DNA of 64,000 bases. Origin: Pleomorphomonas sp. PLEO (GTDB lineage Bacteria; Pseudomonadota; Alphaproteobacteria; Rhizobiales; Pleomorphomonadaceae). The position numbers were made by a program, and so were the translations under genes. The DNA is taken from the NCBI RefSeq assembly GCF_041320595.1, contig NZ_CP166625.1:5206001-5270000 (forward strand), written 5' to 3'. Position 1 is the first letter of the stretch, and each line of letters opens with the position of its first letter. Of the stretch, positions 43,749-52,746 are shown one piece after another. Below the pieces are notes generated by a model. It ran no database searches. It was not told the origin of the DNA and was given only the letters and a program-made list of their open reading frames with translations.

Positions 43749-45233
43749 ATGGATGAGATTCTGCGCCTGTCGCAAATATCCAAGACTTTCCCCGGCGTAA
43801 GGGCACTGCAGGAGATCTCCTTCGACCTCAGGCGGGGAGAGGTTCACTGCCTGTGCGGGGAGAATGGCGCGGGGAAGTCGACCCTGATCAAGATCCTGTC
43901 GGGCGCCTACCAGCCCGACGAAGGCGGGCGGATTTTCTTCAACGGGTCGGAGGTGTCGCTGACGCCCCGCACCGCCCTCGAAATGGGAATCCACACGATC
44001 TATCAGGAGCATATCGTCTTCGACGCCCTGGACATCACCGAGAACATCTTCGTTGGCGCCGAAATCGCTCGCTGGGGGATTCCACAACGCAAGGAGATGC
44101 GGGAGCAGACCGAGCGTGTGCTGCACTACCTCAAGAGCGACCTGTCGCCCGACATGAGGATGAGCGACCTGACCAGCGGTCAGCAGAAGATCGTCGAAAT
44201 CGCCAAGGCGCTGGTCTTCCGCAGCGACGTCATCATCCTGGACGAGCCGACGGCGTCCTTCTCGTCGCGGGAGATCGAGACCGTTCTCGACATCGTCAAG
44301 ACCCTCAAGGAAGACGGCATCGGCATCATCTACATCTCGCACCACCTCGACGAGGTGTTCGAGATCGGCGACCGGGCAACCGTGATACGGGACGGCCAGA
44401 AGGTCAGCACCTATCCCATCGCCGGTCTCTCCAAATCCACGCTGATCAAGGACATGGTCGGACGCGATCCGTCGACCTTCTACAAGCGCGAGCGTACTGC
44501 CCGCGGCGACGTGGCGCTCGAAGTCAGAAACGTCACCGGCAACGGTGTGCGGGATATTTCCTTCGCGCTGCACCGGGGCGAGGTGCTCGGTATCGCCGGC
44601 ATGGTCGGTTCCGGCCGGTCGGAGCTGATGGAGCTACTGTTCGGCGCGGCGCCACTGGTTTACGGCGATATCCTGATCGACGGACGACCGGTCCGACACA
44701 GAAGCCCCGAGGATGCCATCCGCAACAAGATGTGCTTCATCACCGAGGACCGTCAGAACACCGGCCTGTTCCTCACCAAGACCATCGCCGAGAATGTCGC
44801 GGTCGCCAACATGGTGAACACCAGGGAATTCGTGGTGCGCCCGGCCGACGAGTTCGCCGTCGGTGAGAAATACCGCAAGCTCCTGAACATCAAGGCACCG
44901 AACGCGCGGACCCGAGCGGTCAACCTCTCCGGCGGTAACCAGCAGAAGGTGGTGCTCGGCAAGTGGTTCAACACCGGCGGAGAAATTTTCATCTTCGACG
45001 AACCCTCGCACGGCGTCGACGTCGGATCGAAGCAGGAAATCTACAAGGTCATGGTCGATCTTCTGAAGGAAGACAAAGCCATCCTGATGGTCTCCTCCGA
45101 TATGCCTGAGGTCATTTCGATGAGCGATCGCGTGCTCGTCTTCAGGCGCGGCGAAGTGGCGGGCGAGTTGAGCGGTGAAGACATAACCGAAGAAAACATC
45201 CTCACCCTCTCGATTGGAGGACAGAAAGAGTGA
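43749..45233 (+). CDS. Sugar ABC transporter ATPase (CUT2, two domains)
   Basis: A 494-aa double-ATPase of the RbsA/XylG type. Domain 1: GENGAGKST, LTSGQQKIVEIAKAL and VIILDEPTASFSS. Domain 2: GMVGSGRSEL and LSGGNQQKVVLGKWF with FIFDEPSHGVDVGSK. The degenerate Walker A in domain 2 and the DEPSHGVDVG Walker B are normal for this class. The start MDEILRLSQISKTF is chosen over an ATG 30 bp upstream; both are possible. The permease overlaps its end. Confidence 0.93.
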   Translation: MDEILRLSQISKTFPGVRALQEISFDLRRGEVHCLCGENGAGKSTLIKILSGAYQPDEGGRIFFNGSEVSLTPRTALEMGIHTIYQEHIVFDALDITENIFVGAEIARWGIPQRKEMREQTERVLHYLKSDLSPDMRMSDLTSGQQKIVEIAKALVFRSDVIILDEPTASFSSREIETVLDIVKTLKEDGIGIIYISHHLDEVFEIGDRATVIRDGQKVSTYPIAGLSKSTLIKDMVGRDPSTFYKRERTARGDVALEVRNVTGNGVRDISFALHRGEVLGIAGMVGSGRSELMELLFGAAPLVYGDILIDGRPVRHRSPEDAIRNKMCFITEDRQNTGLFLTKTIAENVAVANMVNTREFVVRPADEFAVGEKYRKLLNIKAPNARTRAVNLSGGNQQKVVLGKWFNTGGEIFIFDEPSHGVDVGSKQEIYKVMVDLLKEDKAILMVSSDMPEVISMSDRVLVFRRGEVAGELSGEDITEENILTLSIGGQKE

Positions 45234-46381
45234 ACACCCACGACACCTCAAATTCGACGGAGCCGCGCAAGGAGTCTCTCTTCAAGAGGTATGAGAACCT
45301 TACGGTCCTGTCCATTTTCGTCAGCTTTGTCGTGATCGTGGTTGCCCTTCAACTGATCACGACGGGCGGTTCGCGGTTTCCGACATTCATCAGTCCCGTG
45401 AACATCTTCAACATTCTCCAGCAGGTCGCCGTGCCCGGCATCATCGCCGTCAGCATGACGATGGTGATGATCTCCGGCGGTATCGACCTTTCGGTCGGCA
45501 TGCTCGCCTCGCTCGTCTCGATCGTCGTCGCGATGGGCATTTCACAGTGGGGGCTTGGCGTCGGTCCAGCGATCCTGCTCGGCGTGGTCTCGGCGGTTGT
45601 CCTCGAGACGATGATGGGGTTCATCATCTCAAGGACGCGGATCGAGCCGTTCATCATCACGCTCGGCGGCATGATCTCGTTCCAGGGCATCGCGCTGCTG
45701 CTGTGCAACTCGCGCGAGGTCGTCATGAAGGGGGAACTCTCCTTCCTGACCGCCAATCTGATCGGCGGCGCCAAGGATCCGGTCACCGGGCTTGATCTGC
45801 GCCTGCCGCCTTACGTTCTGCTGTTCTTCGCGATCGCACTGATCGGTGGATTGACCCTCAAGTTCACCAAGTTCGGCCGGCGCATCTACGCGGTCGGCAC
45901 CAATCAGCGGGCCGCCTTCCTGTCGGGCATCGACGTCAAGAACATGCGGCTCGCCGTCTACGTCATCCAGGGGCTGCTGGTGGGCATCGGAGCGACCCTG
46001 CTGCTCGCCCGCATCAACACAGGCATCATCACGCTCGGCCAAAACCTCGAGATCGACACCATCGCCATGGTGGTGATCGGCGGAACCGCGCTGTCCGGTG
46101 GCCGGGGCAACATCGTCGGCACGCTGATCGGCGTGCTGTTCCTAGGGTCGATCGCCAACGCGATGAACATGCTGCGGCTGCCATCGGAAGTGCAGTTCCT
46201 GGCCAAGGGATTGGTTGTCGTCATCGCCGTTTCGGCTGGGGACATTTCTTCGAGGATTTCAGAGTTCCGCGCTCTGAAGCGCGACCAGGCCGATGCTCAG
46301 GCCGCGGCCGCGGAGAGGATGAAAGGAGGAGGGCCTGCGCAGGGAGGAGCGCAGTCGGGCATGCAGAAGTCGTCCGCCTGA
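45230..46381 (+). CDS. Sugar ABC transporter permease (CUT2)
   Basis: A 383-aa RbsC/XylH-type membrane protein with about nine hydrophobic segments. SMTMVMISGGIDLSVGMLAS and DTIAMVVIGGTALSGGRGNI are the diagnostic CUT2 permease motifs. The GTG start overlaps the ATPase stop and follows GGAGGACAG. The C-terminal tail is Ala/Gly/Gln-rich. It forms the membrane channel for the adjacent binding protein. Confidence 0.92.
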   Translation: MNTHDTSNSTEPRKESLFKRYENLTVLSIFVSFVVIVVALQLITTGGSRFPTFISPVNIFNILQQVAVPGIIAVSMTMVMISGGIDLSVGMLASLVSIVVAMGISQWGLGVGPAILLGVVSAVVLETMMGFIISRTRIEPFIITLGGMISFQGIALLLCNSREVVMKGELSFLTANLIGGAKDPVTGLDLRLPPYVLLFFAIALIGGLTLKFTKFGRRIYAVGTNQRAAFLSGIDVKNMRLAVYVIQGLLVGIGATLLLARINTGIITLGQNLEIDTIAMVVIGGTALSGGRGNIVGTLIGVLFLGSIANAMNMLRLPSEVQFLAKGLVVVIAVSAGDISSRISEFRALKRDQADAQAAAAERMKGGGPAQGGAQSGMQKSSA

Positions 46382-46431
46382 CGGATCGGGAAGGACAACA
46401 CGACAAAACAACAATCGTAGGGAGAAACGAA

Positions 46432-47505
46432 ATGAAAATACTGGCACTCAAGCTTCTGGCGCTGGCCGCGATCAGCTCTGTCAGCCTCATCGGCGTTGCC
46501 CAAGCCGGCTCCAAGACCATCGGCTACTACATGGACAACTCCGACGACTTCTACAAGGCGGGCTTCGAGGTCTTCAAGACCCTGGCGGAGCGCGAAGGTT
46601 GGACCGTTCTCGACGTTGTCGGTCAAGGCACCGCGCCGGATCAGATCTCGGCCGTCGAGAACTTCATCACTCAGGGCGTCGACGCACTGCTCGTGGTCCA
46701 GAATTCGCCCGAGACCACGTCCCAAACACTGAAGCTGGCGGCGGCCGCCGGCATCCCCGAGTTCCATCTCACCCACAATCCGCCGAACGAGCCCGGTTTG
46801 GGTGGCTTTGCCGGCTACGACTGGGTGAAGATCGGCGAGTACGCCGGCCAGTCCGCGATGAAGCATAACGTCAAGCGGCTGATCATGATCGAAGGCAAGC
46901 TCGGTCAGGGCACCGCCTCCGGTCAGACGGACGGCTTCCTCAAGTCTTACAAGGAAGCTGGCAAGGACATCGGCAATCTCGCCGAGAGCGTCGGCGTGAA
47001 GGGTGCGGGCGGCAAGGATCTGCAGGTCGTGTTCTGGGGCTCGGGCGGCTGGTTCGCCGATCCGGCCAAGAAGGTCATGCAGGACGCCATCACCAGCCTC
47101 GGGCCGGACGGTTTCGACGGCGCCTATGTCCACAATGACGAGATGATGGCGGGCGTGCTGCAGGCGATGGAAGAGGCCGGCCTCGATCCGAGCAAGTATT
47201 GGCTCGGTGCCAGCAATGGCAAGGAAAAGGCCTGGAAATGGGTGGCTGACGGCACCGTCACCATGGACGTGAACGAGACCGCCACGCTCGAAGCCGACAT
47301 CGCCCATCAGCAGATCAAGGCCTATTTCGCCAAGGAGCCCTACAAGAAGGCCGTGTTCGTCTCGGTGATCCCGTTCAGCAAGGCGGACATCAACGTCGAC
47401 AAGCTCGTGCCGTTCTTCCACGACGACTACATGAAGAAGCGTGACGCCGGCGCCTTCATCTACGATATTAAGGATCCGGTGTTCCGTTCGAATCCCGGCT
47501 ATTAA
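46432..47505 (+). CDS. Sugar ABC transporter substrate-binding protein (CUT2)
   Basis: A 357-aa periplasmic protein with a signal peptide (about residues 1-25, ending GVAQA). Mature KTIGYYMDNSDDFYKAGFEV opens like RbsB/XylF-type proteins, followed by QISAVENFITQGVDALLVV and DGAYVHNDEMMAGVLQA. It brings the sugar to the CUT2 permease and ATPase. AGGGAG precedes the ATG. A hairpin with a T-rich tail follows the stop. The ligand is not readable. Confidence 0.9.
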   Translation: MKILALKLLALAAISSVSLIGVAQAGSKTIGYYMDNSDDFYKAGFEVFKTLAEREGWTVLDVVGQGTAPDQISAVENFITQGVDALLVVQNSPETTSQTLKLAAAAGIPEFHLTHNPPNEPGLGGFAGYDWVKIGEYAGQSAMKHNVKRLIMIEGKLGQGTASGQTDGFLKSYKEAGKDIGNLAESVGVKGAGGKDLQVVFWGSGGWFADPAKKVMQDAITSLGPDGFDGAYVHNDEMMAGVLQAMEEAGLDPSKYWLGASNGKEKAWKWVADGTVTMDVNETATLEADIAHQQIKAYFAKEPYKKAVFVSVIPFSKADINVDKLVPFFHDDYMKKRDAGAFIYDIKDPVFRSNPGY

Positions 47506-47514
47506 TATCTGCCG

Positions 47515-47552
47515 CCGGGAGGATGTCGTCATGGCCTCCTCCCGGCCCTTTT
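47515..47552 (+). terminator. Hairpin terminator after the binding-protein gene
   Basis: CCGGGAGGA at 47515-47523 pairs with TCCTCCCGG at 47537-47545, followed by CCCTTTT. It would partly stop transcription and set a higher level of the transporter genes than of the following isomerase. Confidence 0.6.
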
Positions 47553-47692
47553 CCGGACGGCTCGCCATCCGGATCAACCTTGCAGTGAGGAACCGGCAAG
47601 GCGATTTCGACGGCGAGGAAGAGCACTGAGCACCCAGCGACCGACGACACGCCTCAGTCGGGAAAAAATGTTAGTTACCAGGGAGGAGCACG

Positions 47693-48748
47693 ATGAAGAC
47701 GATCAAGGGGCCGGCGATCTTTCTCGCCCAATTTGCCGGCGACGCGGCACCGTTCAACAGTCTCGCCGGTCTCGCCGGCTGGGCCGCCAGCCTCGGCTAC
47801 AAGGGAGTCCAGATTCCGGCCTGGGACGGACGGTTGATCGATCTCGCGCAGGCGGCCGAGAGCAAGACCTATTGCGATGATCTGCGAGGCATCCTGGCCG
47901 ACGCCGGGCTCGAGGTGACCGAGCTTGCCACCCATCTTCAGGGACAGCTGATCGCCGCCCATCCGGCCTACGACACCCTTCTCGATGGCTTCGCTCCGCC
48001 GAGCGTGCATGGCAACCCTAGGGCTCGTCAGGCCTGGGCGGTCGAACAGATGAAGCTTGCGGCAAAAGCGTCCGCCAACCTCGGCCTCACCGCCCACGCC
48101 ACCTTCTCCGGAGCCCTTGCCTGGCCCTATCTCTACCCCTTCCCACAGCGGCCGGAAGGCTTGATCGAAACCGCGTTCGACGAACTCGCCGCGCGGTGGA
48201 AGCCAATTCTCGACGCCTTCGACGAAGCTGGTGTCGACGTCTGCTACGAGATCCATCCAAGCGAGGATCTGCACGACGGCGTGACCTACGAGATGTTCCT
48301 CGAGCGCGTCGGCAATCACCCGCGCGCCTGCCTGCTCTACGATCCCAGCCACTTCGTGCTGCAGCAGCTCGACTATCTCGCCTATATCGACATCTATCAC
48401 GAGCGAATCCGGATGTTCCACGTCAAGGACGCCGAGTTCAACCCGACCGGCCGCCAAGGCGTCTACGGCGGTTTCCAGTCCTGGGTGAACCGGGCCGGCC
48501 GCTTCCGGTCGCTGGGCGATGGTCAGGTCGACTTCTCGGCCATCTTCTCCAAGCTCGCCCAATATGGCTTTGACGGCTGGGCGGTGCTGGAATGGGAATG
48601 CTGCCTCAAGCATCCCGAACAAGGCGCAGCCGAAGGCGCTCCATTCATCGCGGACCATATCATTCGCGTCACTGAAAAGGCCTTCGACGACTTTGCCGGA
48701 TCCGGGACCGACCTGGCGGCCAACAAGGCGATCCTTGGTATCGCTTGA
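47693..48748 (+). CDS. TIM-barrel sugar phosphate isomerase/epimerase family protein
   Basis: A 351-aa protein of the AP-endonuclease-2/IolE-like TIM-barrel fold. ILADAGLEVTELATHLQGQL, CYEIHPSEDLHDGVTYEMF (metal Glu/His), LLYDPSHFVLQQLDYLAYID and RMFHVKDAEFNP carry the metal ligands, and EWECCLKHPEQGA the last Glu. GGGAGGAGCACG precedes its ATG. It should isomerise or dehydrate an oxidised sugar or inosose made by the neighbouring Gfo/Idh/MocA enzymes. The exact reaction is unknown. Confidence 0.85.
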   Translation: MKTIKGPAIFLAQFAGDAAPFNSLAGLAGWAASLGYKGVQIPAWDGRLIDLAQAAESKTYCDDLRGILADAGLEVTELATHLQGQLIAAHPAYDTLLDGFAPPSVHGNPRARQAWAVEQMKLAAKASANLGLTAHATFSGALAWPYLYPFPQRPEGLIETAFDELAARWKPILDAFDEAGVDVCYEIHPSEDLHDGVTYEMFLERVGNHPRACLLYDPSHFVLQQLDYLAYIDIYHERIRMFHVKDAEFNPTGRQGVYGGFQSWVNRAGRFRSLGDGQVDFSAIFSKLAQYGFDGWAVLEWECCLKHPEQGAAEGAPFIADHIIRVTEKAFDDFAGSGTDLAANKAILGIA

Positions 48749-48758
48749 AGCGACCGAT

Positions 48759-48776
48759 GCCCGGATATATCCGGGC
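48759..48776. repeat. Perfect 18-bp palindrome
   Basis: GCCCGGATATATCCGGGC is self-complementary over 18 bp, a few bases after the isomerase stop. It could be a dyad operator or, as RNA, a tiny hairpin. There is no T-run. Confidence 0.55.
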
Positions 48777-48796
48777 GCCGCTCCATGTTTCTGTTT

Positions 48797-48843
48797 GCAC
48801 ATCGGATAGTTCCGAAAAGCGGGCCCACTTTTCGATCCGATGC
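48797..48843. repeat. REP-like palindromic repeat before Gfo/Idh/MocA gene
   Basis: GCACATCGGAT and CCGAAAAGCGGG pair with CCCACTTTTCG and ATCCGATGC, leaving one internal bulge. It resembles the CGAAAAGTGG/CCGGTTTTCGG palindromes scattered in rhizobial genomes. It ends four to five bases before the GGAGGAGG ribosome site of the next gene, so the RNA hairpin could shape its translation. Confidence 0.55.
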
Positions 48844-48859
48844 GTTGGAGGAGGTTGCC

Positions 48860-50044
48860 ATGACAATCGAAGCATCCAGCACCACCACGATAGGCCGGCG
48901 CCTGCGGCTCGGCATGGTCGGCGGCGGCCGAGGCGCCTTCATCGGCGCCGTGCACCGCATCGCGGCGCGACTTGACGACCGTTATGAACTGGTCGCGGGC
49001 GCCTTGTCGTCCGACCCCGAGCGGGCGCGAGCCAGCGCCGCCGATCTCCATATCGCGTCCGACCGGGCCTACGCCGACTTTGAAACAATGGCAAAAGCCG
49101 AAGCAGCACGCCCGGACGGAATTGACGTCGTGGCAATCGTCACGCCCAACCACATGCATGCCCCCATCGCCACCGCCTTTCTCAAGGCGGGAATCCACGT
49201 CATCTGCGATAAGCCGATGACGCGCACCGTTGCCGAAGCCGAGGCGCTGTCGGCGCTGGTCGCCGAGACCGGGCTGATCTTTGTGCTCACCCACAACTAC
49301 ACCGGCTATCCGATGGTCAGGCAGGCGCGATCCCTGGTCGCCGCCGGTGAACTCGGGCCGATCCGGCTGGTCCAGGTCGAGTATCCGCAGGACTGGCTGA
49401 CCGTCGCCGCCGAGACCATGGGCTCCAAGCAGGCCGAATGGCGTACCGATCCAGACCGGTCCGGCGCGGCCGGAAGCGTCGGCGATATCGGCAGCCACGC
49501 CATGCAACTGGCTGAATACGTCTCCGGCCTCGAATGCGAGGCGCTGGCGGCCGATCTGACCACCTTCGTGCCGGGCCGGCGCCTTGACGACAATGCCGGC
49601 ATGCTGCTGCGTTTTGCCGGCGGAGTGCGCGGCATGCTCTGGTGCAGCCAGGTGGCGCCGGGAAATGCCAATGCCCTGCGCATCAGGATCTACGGCGAAC
49701 GAGCTGGTCTCGAATGGGCCCAGGAGAGTCCCAACGAGCTCTATCTTTCAACGTTCGGCGAACCGACGCAGAAGATCATACGCTCAGGTCCGGGTGCCAA
49801 CACCGTTGCCGCGCACGCAAGCCGCATTCCGGGCGGACATCCCGAAGGCTATCTTGAAGCCTTCGCGCAAATCTATGCCGACACGGCTGAACTTATCACG
49901 GCCAGCATCGAGAAGCGGAGTCCGAACACGGCCGCGATGGCGGTGCCGATGGTTGGCGACGGCGTACGGGGCGTTCGCTTCATCAACGCGGCCGTTGCAT
50001 CCAGCCGTGCCAATGCCGCCTGGACAAGGCTCGCTGACGTCTGA
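48860..50044 (+). CDS. Gfo/Idh/MocA-family oxidoreductase
   Basis: A 394-aa protein starting MTIEASSTTTIGRRLRLGMV, set by GGAGGAGG just upstream; an open frame extends 75 bp further but passes through the palindrome. The Rossmann loop is GMVGGGRGAFIG, and HVICDKPMTRTVAEAEALS carries the canonical (E/D)KP motif with catalytic Lys. VTPNHMHAPIAT and GSVGDIGSHAMQLAEYVSG follow. It is the second NAD(P)-dependent sugar/cyclitol oxidoreductase of the locus and has the normal KP that the first lacks. It ends just before a strong terminator. Confidence 0.88.
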   Translation: MTIEASSTTTIGRRLRLGMVGGGRGAFIGAVHRIAARLDDRYELVAGALSSDPERARASAADLHIASDRAYADFETMAKAEAARPDGIDVVAIVTPNHMHAPIATAFLKAGIHVICDKPMTRTVAEAEALSALVAETGLIFVLTHNYTGYPMVRQARSLVAAGELGPIRLVQVEYPQDWLTVAAETMGSKQAEWRTDPDRSGAAGSVGDIGSHAMQLAEYVSGLECEALAADLTTFVPGRRLDDNAGMLLRFAGGVRGMLWCSQVAPGNANALRIRIYGERAGLEWAQESPNELYLSTFGEPTQKIIRSGPGANTVAAHASRIPGGHPEGYLEAFAQIYADTAELITASIEKRSPNTAAMAVPMVGDGVRGVRFINAAVASSRANAAWTRLADV

Positions 50045-50104
50045 GCCGGCATGGGCAGCCGGTCTTCCCCCGGGGACCGCCCAAGGCAGAGCAGCCTCAG
50101 TGAC

Positions 50105-50148
50105 AGCCGCCGCGTCGTCAGCCTCCCGAGGTGACGCGGCGGCTTTTT
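50105..50148 (+). terminator. Strong intrinsic terminator of the sugar locus
   Basis: AGCCGCCGCGTC at 50105-50116 pairs perfectly with GACGCGGCGGCT at 50133-50144, followed by TTTT. It closes the sugar-transport and oxidation operon. Confidence 0.85.
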
Positions 50149-50241
50149 GGAATTTGAGCGTCCTGCGAAACGATCCGCATGGGGGTCGTTGCGATGGATA
50201 TTGCATGTCCTGAGGCGGGAATTGCCAGACTCCCCTGACCG

Positions 50242-50712
50242 TCAGGCGTAAGGCGCGCCGTTCTTGTGGCTGGCAACCCACTGCCCCGTGTCGTCCATCG
50301 TCAACTGGAGATCGTCGTTGGGATACTCGACCGTGTCACCCCGCTGACGGTCGCCGATCTCAAGATAGGTGGCCGGCTCGTCCGCGCGATTGATGAGATG
50401 ATGCGCCGTGCCACCCGCCGGAAAGCCCGCGCACATGCCCGCCTCCAGCACCGTTTCGCCACTGTCGTGGATGAGGACCAGCGTGCCGGTCAGCACCAAG
50501 ACGAATTCGTCCTGAACGCCATGGCGGTGGTAGAGCGAGGTGATAGCTCCCGGCGGTATGGTGACGTGATTTACGCCGAAGCTCTTCAACCCGAAAAGGT
50601 CTCCAAGCGGCCGCTTGATACGGGCGGAGACGCGGGTTGCGAACGGCTCGGGCAGGAGAGACGCCTTGGCGCGAGGGGGTGCTTCCGCAGCAATAATGCC
50701 CTTGGTCATCAT
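50242..50712 (-). CDS. Cupin-domain protein
   Basis: A 156-aa single-domain cupin. Motif 1 is about residues 50-71 (VTIPPGAITSLYHRHGVQDE, metal His pair and Glu) and motif 2 is FPAGGTAHHLINR (about 97-109). It probably binds a metal and a small sugar or acid. The pair MMTKG at the start could shift it by one codon. It is on the opposite strand after the sugar-locus terminator and is probably separately transcribed. Function unknown. Confidence 0.8.
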   Translation of the reverse strand: MMTKGIIAAEAPPRAKASLLPEPFATRVSARIKRPLGDLFGLKSFGVNHVTIPPGAITSLYHRHGVQDEFVLVLTGTLVLIHDSGETVLEAGMCAGFPAGGTAHHLINRADEPATYLEIGDRQRGDTVEYPNDDLQLTMDDTGQWVASHKNGAPYA

Positions 50713-50762
50713 GTCGCTCCCTCGGGATGAAAGCCGACATCCGATAGATGCCGGCCATCTGG

Positions 50763-51305
50763 TTACTTGGTATAGACGGCGGTGATGCTGGCGCTGCCAA
50801 GCGCGTTGGCGTTGGTCATGAAGCCGACCATGGCGGCACTTGTCTCAACCGGCAGATCAAGCGCCTCGACCTTGAGCGCGGTCACCTTGAAAATATAGCG
50901 ATGAACGGCGCCGGGTGGCGGGCAGGCACCGCCGAAGCCCGGCGCGCCGAAATCCGTGCGGCTTTGGACTGCGCCCGCTGGTAATCCTTTGCCCGATCCG
51001 GCACCGCCGTCAAGTTTGGTGACCGAAGCCGGGATGTTGAACACCACCCAGTGCCAGAAACCGGAGCCCGTCGGAGCATCCGGATCATAGGCTGTGACAG
51101 CGAAGCTTTTCGTCCCGGCAGGGGCATTCTGCCAAGACAATTGGGGCGATGTATTCCCTCCATCGCAGCCTAAGCCGTTGAAGACCTGCGCACTGGCAAG
51201 CTCTTTTCCTTCGGCTACGTCGGTGCTCCTCAGTCGGAATTCATCGGCCATCGCCGTTCCGGTGAAAAACAACAAGGCGCCGGCGATCATGACGTGGCGA
51301 AACAT
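50763..51305 (-). CDS. YbhB/YbcL-family (PEBP-like) secreted protein
   Basis: A 180-aa protein with a signal peptide (MFRHVMIAGALLFFTGTAMA, then DEF). The PEBP core includes GGNTSPQLSWQNAPAGTKSF, DPDAPTGSGFWHWVVFNIP (ligand pocket) and GGACPPPGAVHRYIFKV. The start at 51305 follows AGGA; an ATG nine bases upstream is also possible. It is a periplasmic phosphatidylethanolamine-binding-like protein of unknown role. It lies about 35 bp downstream of an AraC gene on the same strand. Confidence 0.85.
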   Translation of the reverse strand: MFRHVMIAGALLFFTGTAMADEFRLRSTDVAEGKELASAQVFNGLGCDGGNTSPQLSWQNAPAGTKSFAVTAYDPDAPTGSGFWHWVVFNIPASVTKLDGGAGSGKGLPAGAVQSRTDFGAPGFGGACPPPGAVHRYIFKVTALKVEALDLPVETSAAMVGFMTNANALGSASITAVYTK

Positions 51306-51340
51306 CTTTTCCATCCTCAGTTGGTTGAGAGATGAAAAAG

Positions 51341-52183
51341 CTAGCCCGCGACCACCCGTAGCGCGACGCCGCGCCGCTCATTGGTGGTGCCGATCCGCTC
51401 AATGTCGTTTTTCTGGCGAATTTCGGAAGGCGACAGGCCAAAGCGTGCACGAAAGCGGATGGCAAAGCGGGAGGCGCTGTCATATCCACATTCGGCGGCA
51501 ATCAGATTGACGGGTGCCTCGCTCGCCTGAAGTCGGGCGAGCGCAAGTGAAAGCCGCGTGTCGGTGATAATCTCTGTCAGCCCCGCTCCTTCGCCTGACA
51601 GCCGCCGGCGCAGGGTCGCCGCGCTCATGGCGTGGCCCTCTTCGGCGAGCGCCGCGACAACCTCTTCTGTGGTCCACGACCGCTCGGGTCGATCGGCGAC
51701 CATTCGCCGGATTCGCGCTGCCAAGGTATCCGGCGCGCCATGAAGGGCAATGCCCTCGCTTTCGAGCCAGACCAGAACTTCCAAAAGCCGATGCGCGCGG
51801 ACCGCAGCCGGAAGCGCTTCGCTCTCGCTCACTATTCGGCGGCACGCGGAAATCGTCTCAGAAAAATCCGCGGAAACGCGAACGGCGCCGCAATCATCCC
51901 CCGTCCGGGAGGGCAGGCTGTTTAGCCAGCTGTTGGAAAACATAAAGACTTCCGCCCGATAGTCGGGGCTTGATCCTGGGTCGTTGCCCACGTCGACGAC
52001 GAGACCACCGCTGACGGCGATTGCTTCTCCAGGGTTGGCGGCTAGCACCCGACCGTCTGGCAAGACGAGCGTCTTCCGGCCGGAACAGACGACCATCAAC
52101 GCGGCCTGCGTCAGATTAATCCGACGGAACAGCGCTGTCGTTGATTGGCGTATGTTAAAGCAAGCGAGGTCTTCCGTCGTCAT
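51341..52183 (-). CDS. AraC-family transcriptional regulator
   Basis: A 280-aa regulator. The N-terminal about 165 residues form a sensor region with a weak cupin-like pattern (MVVCSGRKTLVLPDGRVLAA). The C-terminal AraC double helix-turn-helix runs about 175-265 (SAATLRRRLSGEGAGLTEII, then LIAAECGYDSASRFAIRFRA and RFGLSPSEIRQ). It resembles the YqhC/virulence-type AraC group. It sits upstream of the PEBP gene, which it may control. Confidence 0.87.
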   Translation of the reverse strand: MTTEDLACFNIRQSTTALFRRINLTQAALMVVCSGRKTLVLPDGRVLAANPGEAIAVSGGLVVDVGNDPGSSPDYRAEVFMFSNSWLNSLPSRTGDDCGAVRVSADFSETISACRRIVSESEALPAAVRAHRLLEVLVWLESEGIALHGAPDTLAARIRRMVADRPERSWTTEEVVAALAEEGHAMSAATLRRRLSGEGAGLTEIITDTRLSLALARLQASEAPVNLIAAECGYDSASRFAIRFRARFGLSPSEIRQKNDIERIGTTNERRGVALRVVAG

Positions 52184-52270
52184 GGCCGGACCAATCCCTG
52201 TCGAAGTCTTCAGGCACTCTACCCGAATTGGCGTCGCCCACTACCCGGGAGAACTGGCCCTGCCACCACC

Positions 52271-52540
52271 TCACGAGCAATCGAGAATTTTGTCTGGTGA
52301 CGTGCCGCCGACAGGCAGGTCGATCAGGAAGGCGGCACCCCTGACACTATCGACGAGATCGAGGCTGCCCCGGTGAGTCTCCACCATGGCACGGGCGATC
52401 GAAAGGCCCATGCCGGTACCGCCAGCGGCACGATGGGTGGTGAAAAAAGGATCGAAGATGTGCGTGCGATTGGCCGGCGAGATGCCGGGACCATCATCCG
52501 CACAGACAATGAATGGGGCGGTTTTCAGCAGCTGGTCAGG
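52271..52540 (-). pseudogene. Truncated sensor histidine kinase (HATPase end)
   Basis: Residues reading DDGPGISPANRTHIFDPFF then GGTGMGLSIARAMVETHRGS give the G1, F and G2 boxes of a histidine-kinase ATPase domain. The N box, His phosphoacceptor and sensor domains are missing. The upstream part of the frame (to 52636) has unrelated sequence. It is a broken gene end. Confidence 0.65.
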
Positions 52541-52746
52541 ATTTTTGTGCAGAGTTTGCGCAGGCGCGACGCTCTCCGCCATTACGGATCGTTGGACCTG
52601 CGGGCGCGACTCGTGGCTCAGTAGTGGGTTGGCCAACGAGATCGCGCACCCAGTTAATTGGCGGACGCATCCGTCAGAAGGAATGTAGCACGCGCTTCAT
52701 TTGCTTGACGCTGGCTTAATAGACTTCAAAATCCGTATCGATATTT

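Noticed and set aside
42574-43806. 410-codon minus-strand frame opposite the first Gfo/Idh/MocA gene
   Set aside because: Shadow frame; histidine/aspartate-rich random sequence without domain, and the + strand gene has a complete Rossmann domain and ribosome site.
46297-47577. 426-codon minus-strand frame opposite the sugar-binding protein
   Set aside because: Antisense shadow; the + strand has a signal peptide and full CUT2 binding-protein pattern.
47675-49507. 610-codon minus-strand frame across the isomerase and the next gene
   Set aside because: It spans two real genes and the palindromic gap between them, and it shows no recognisable family.
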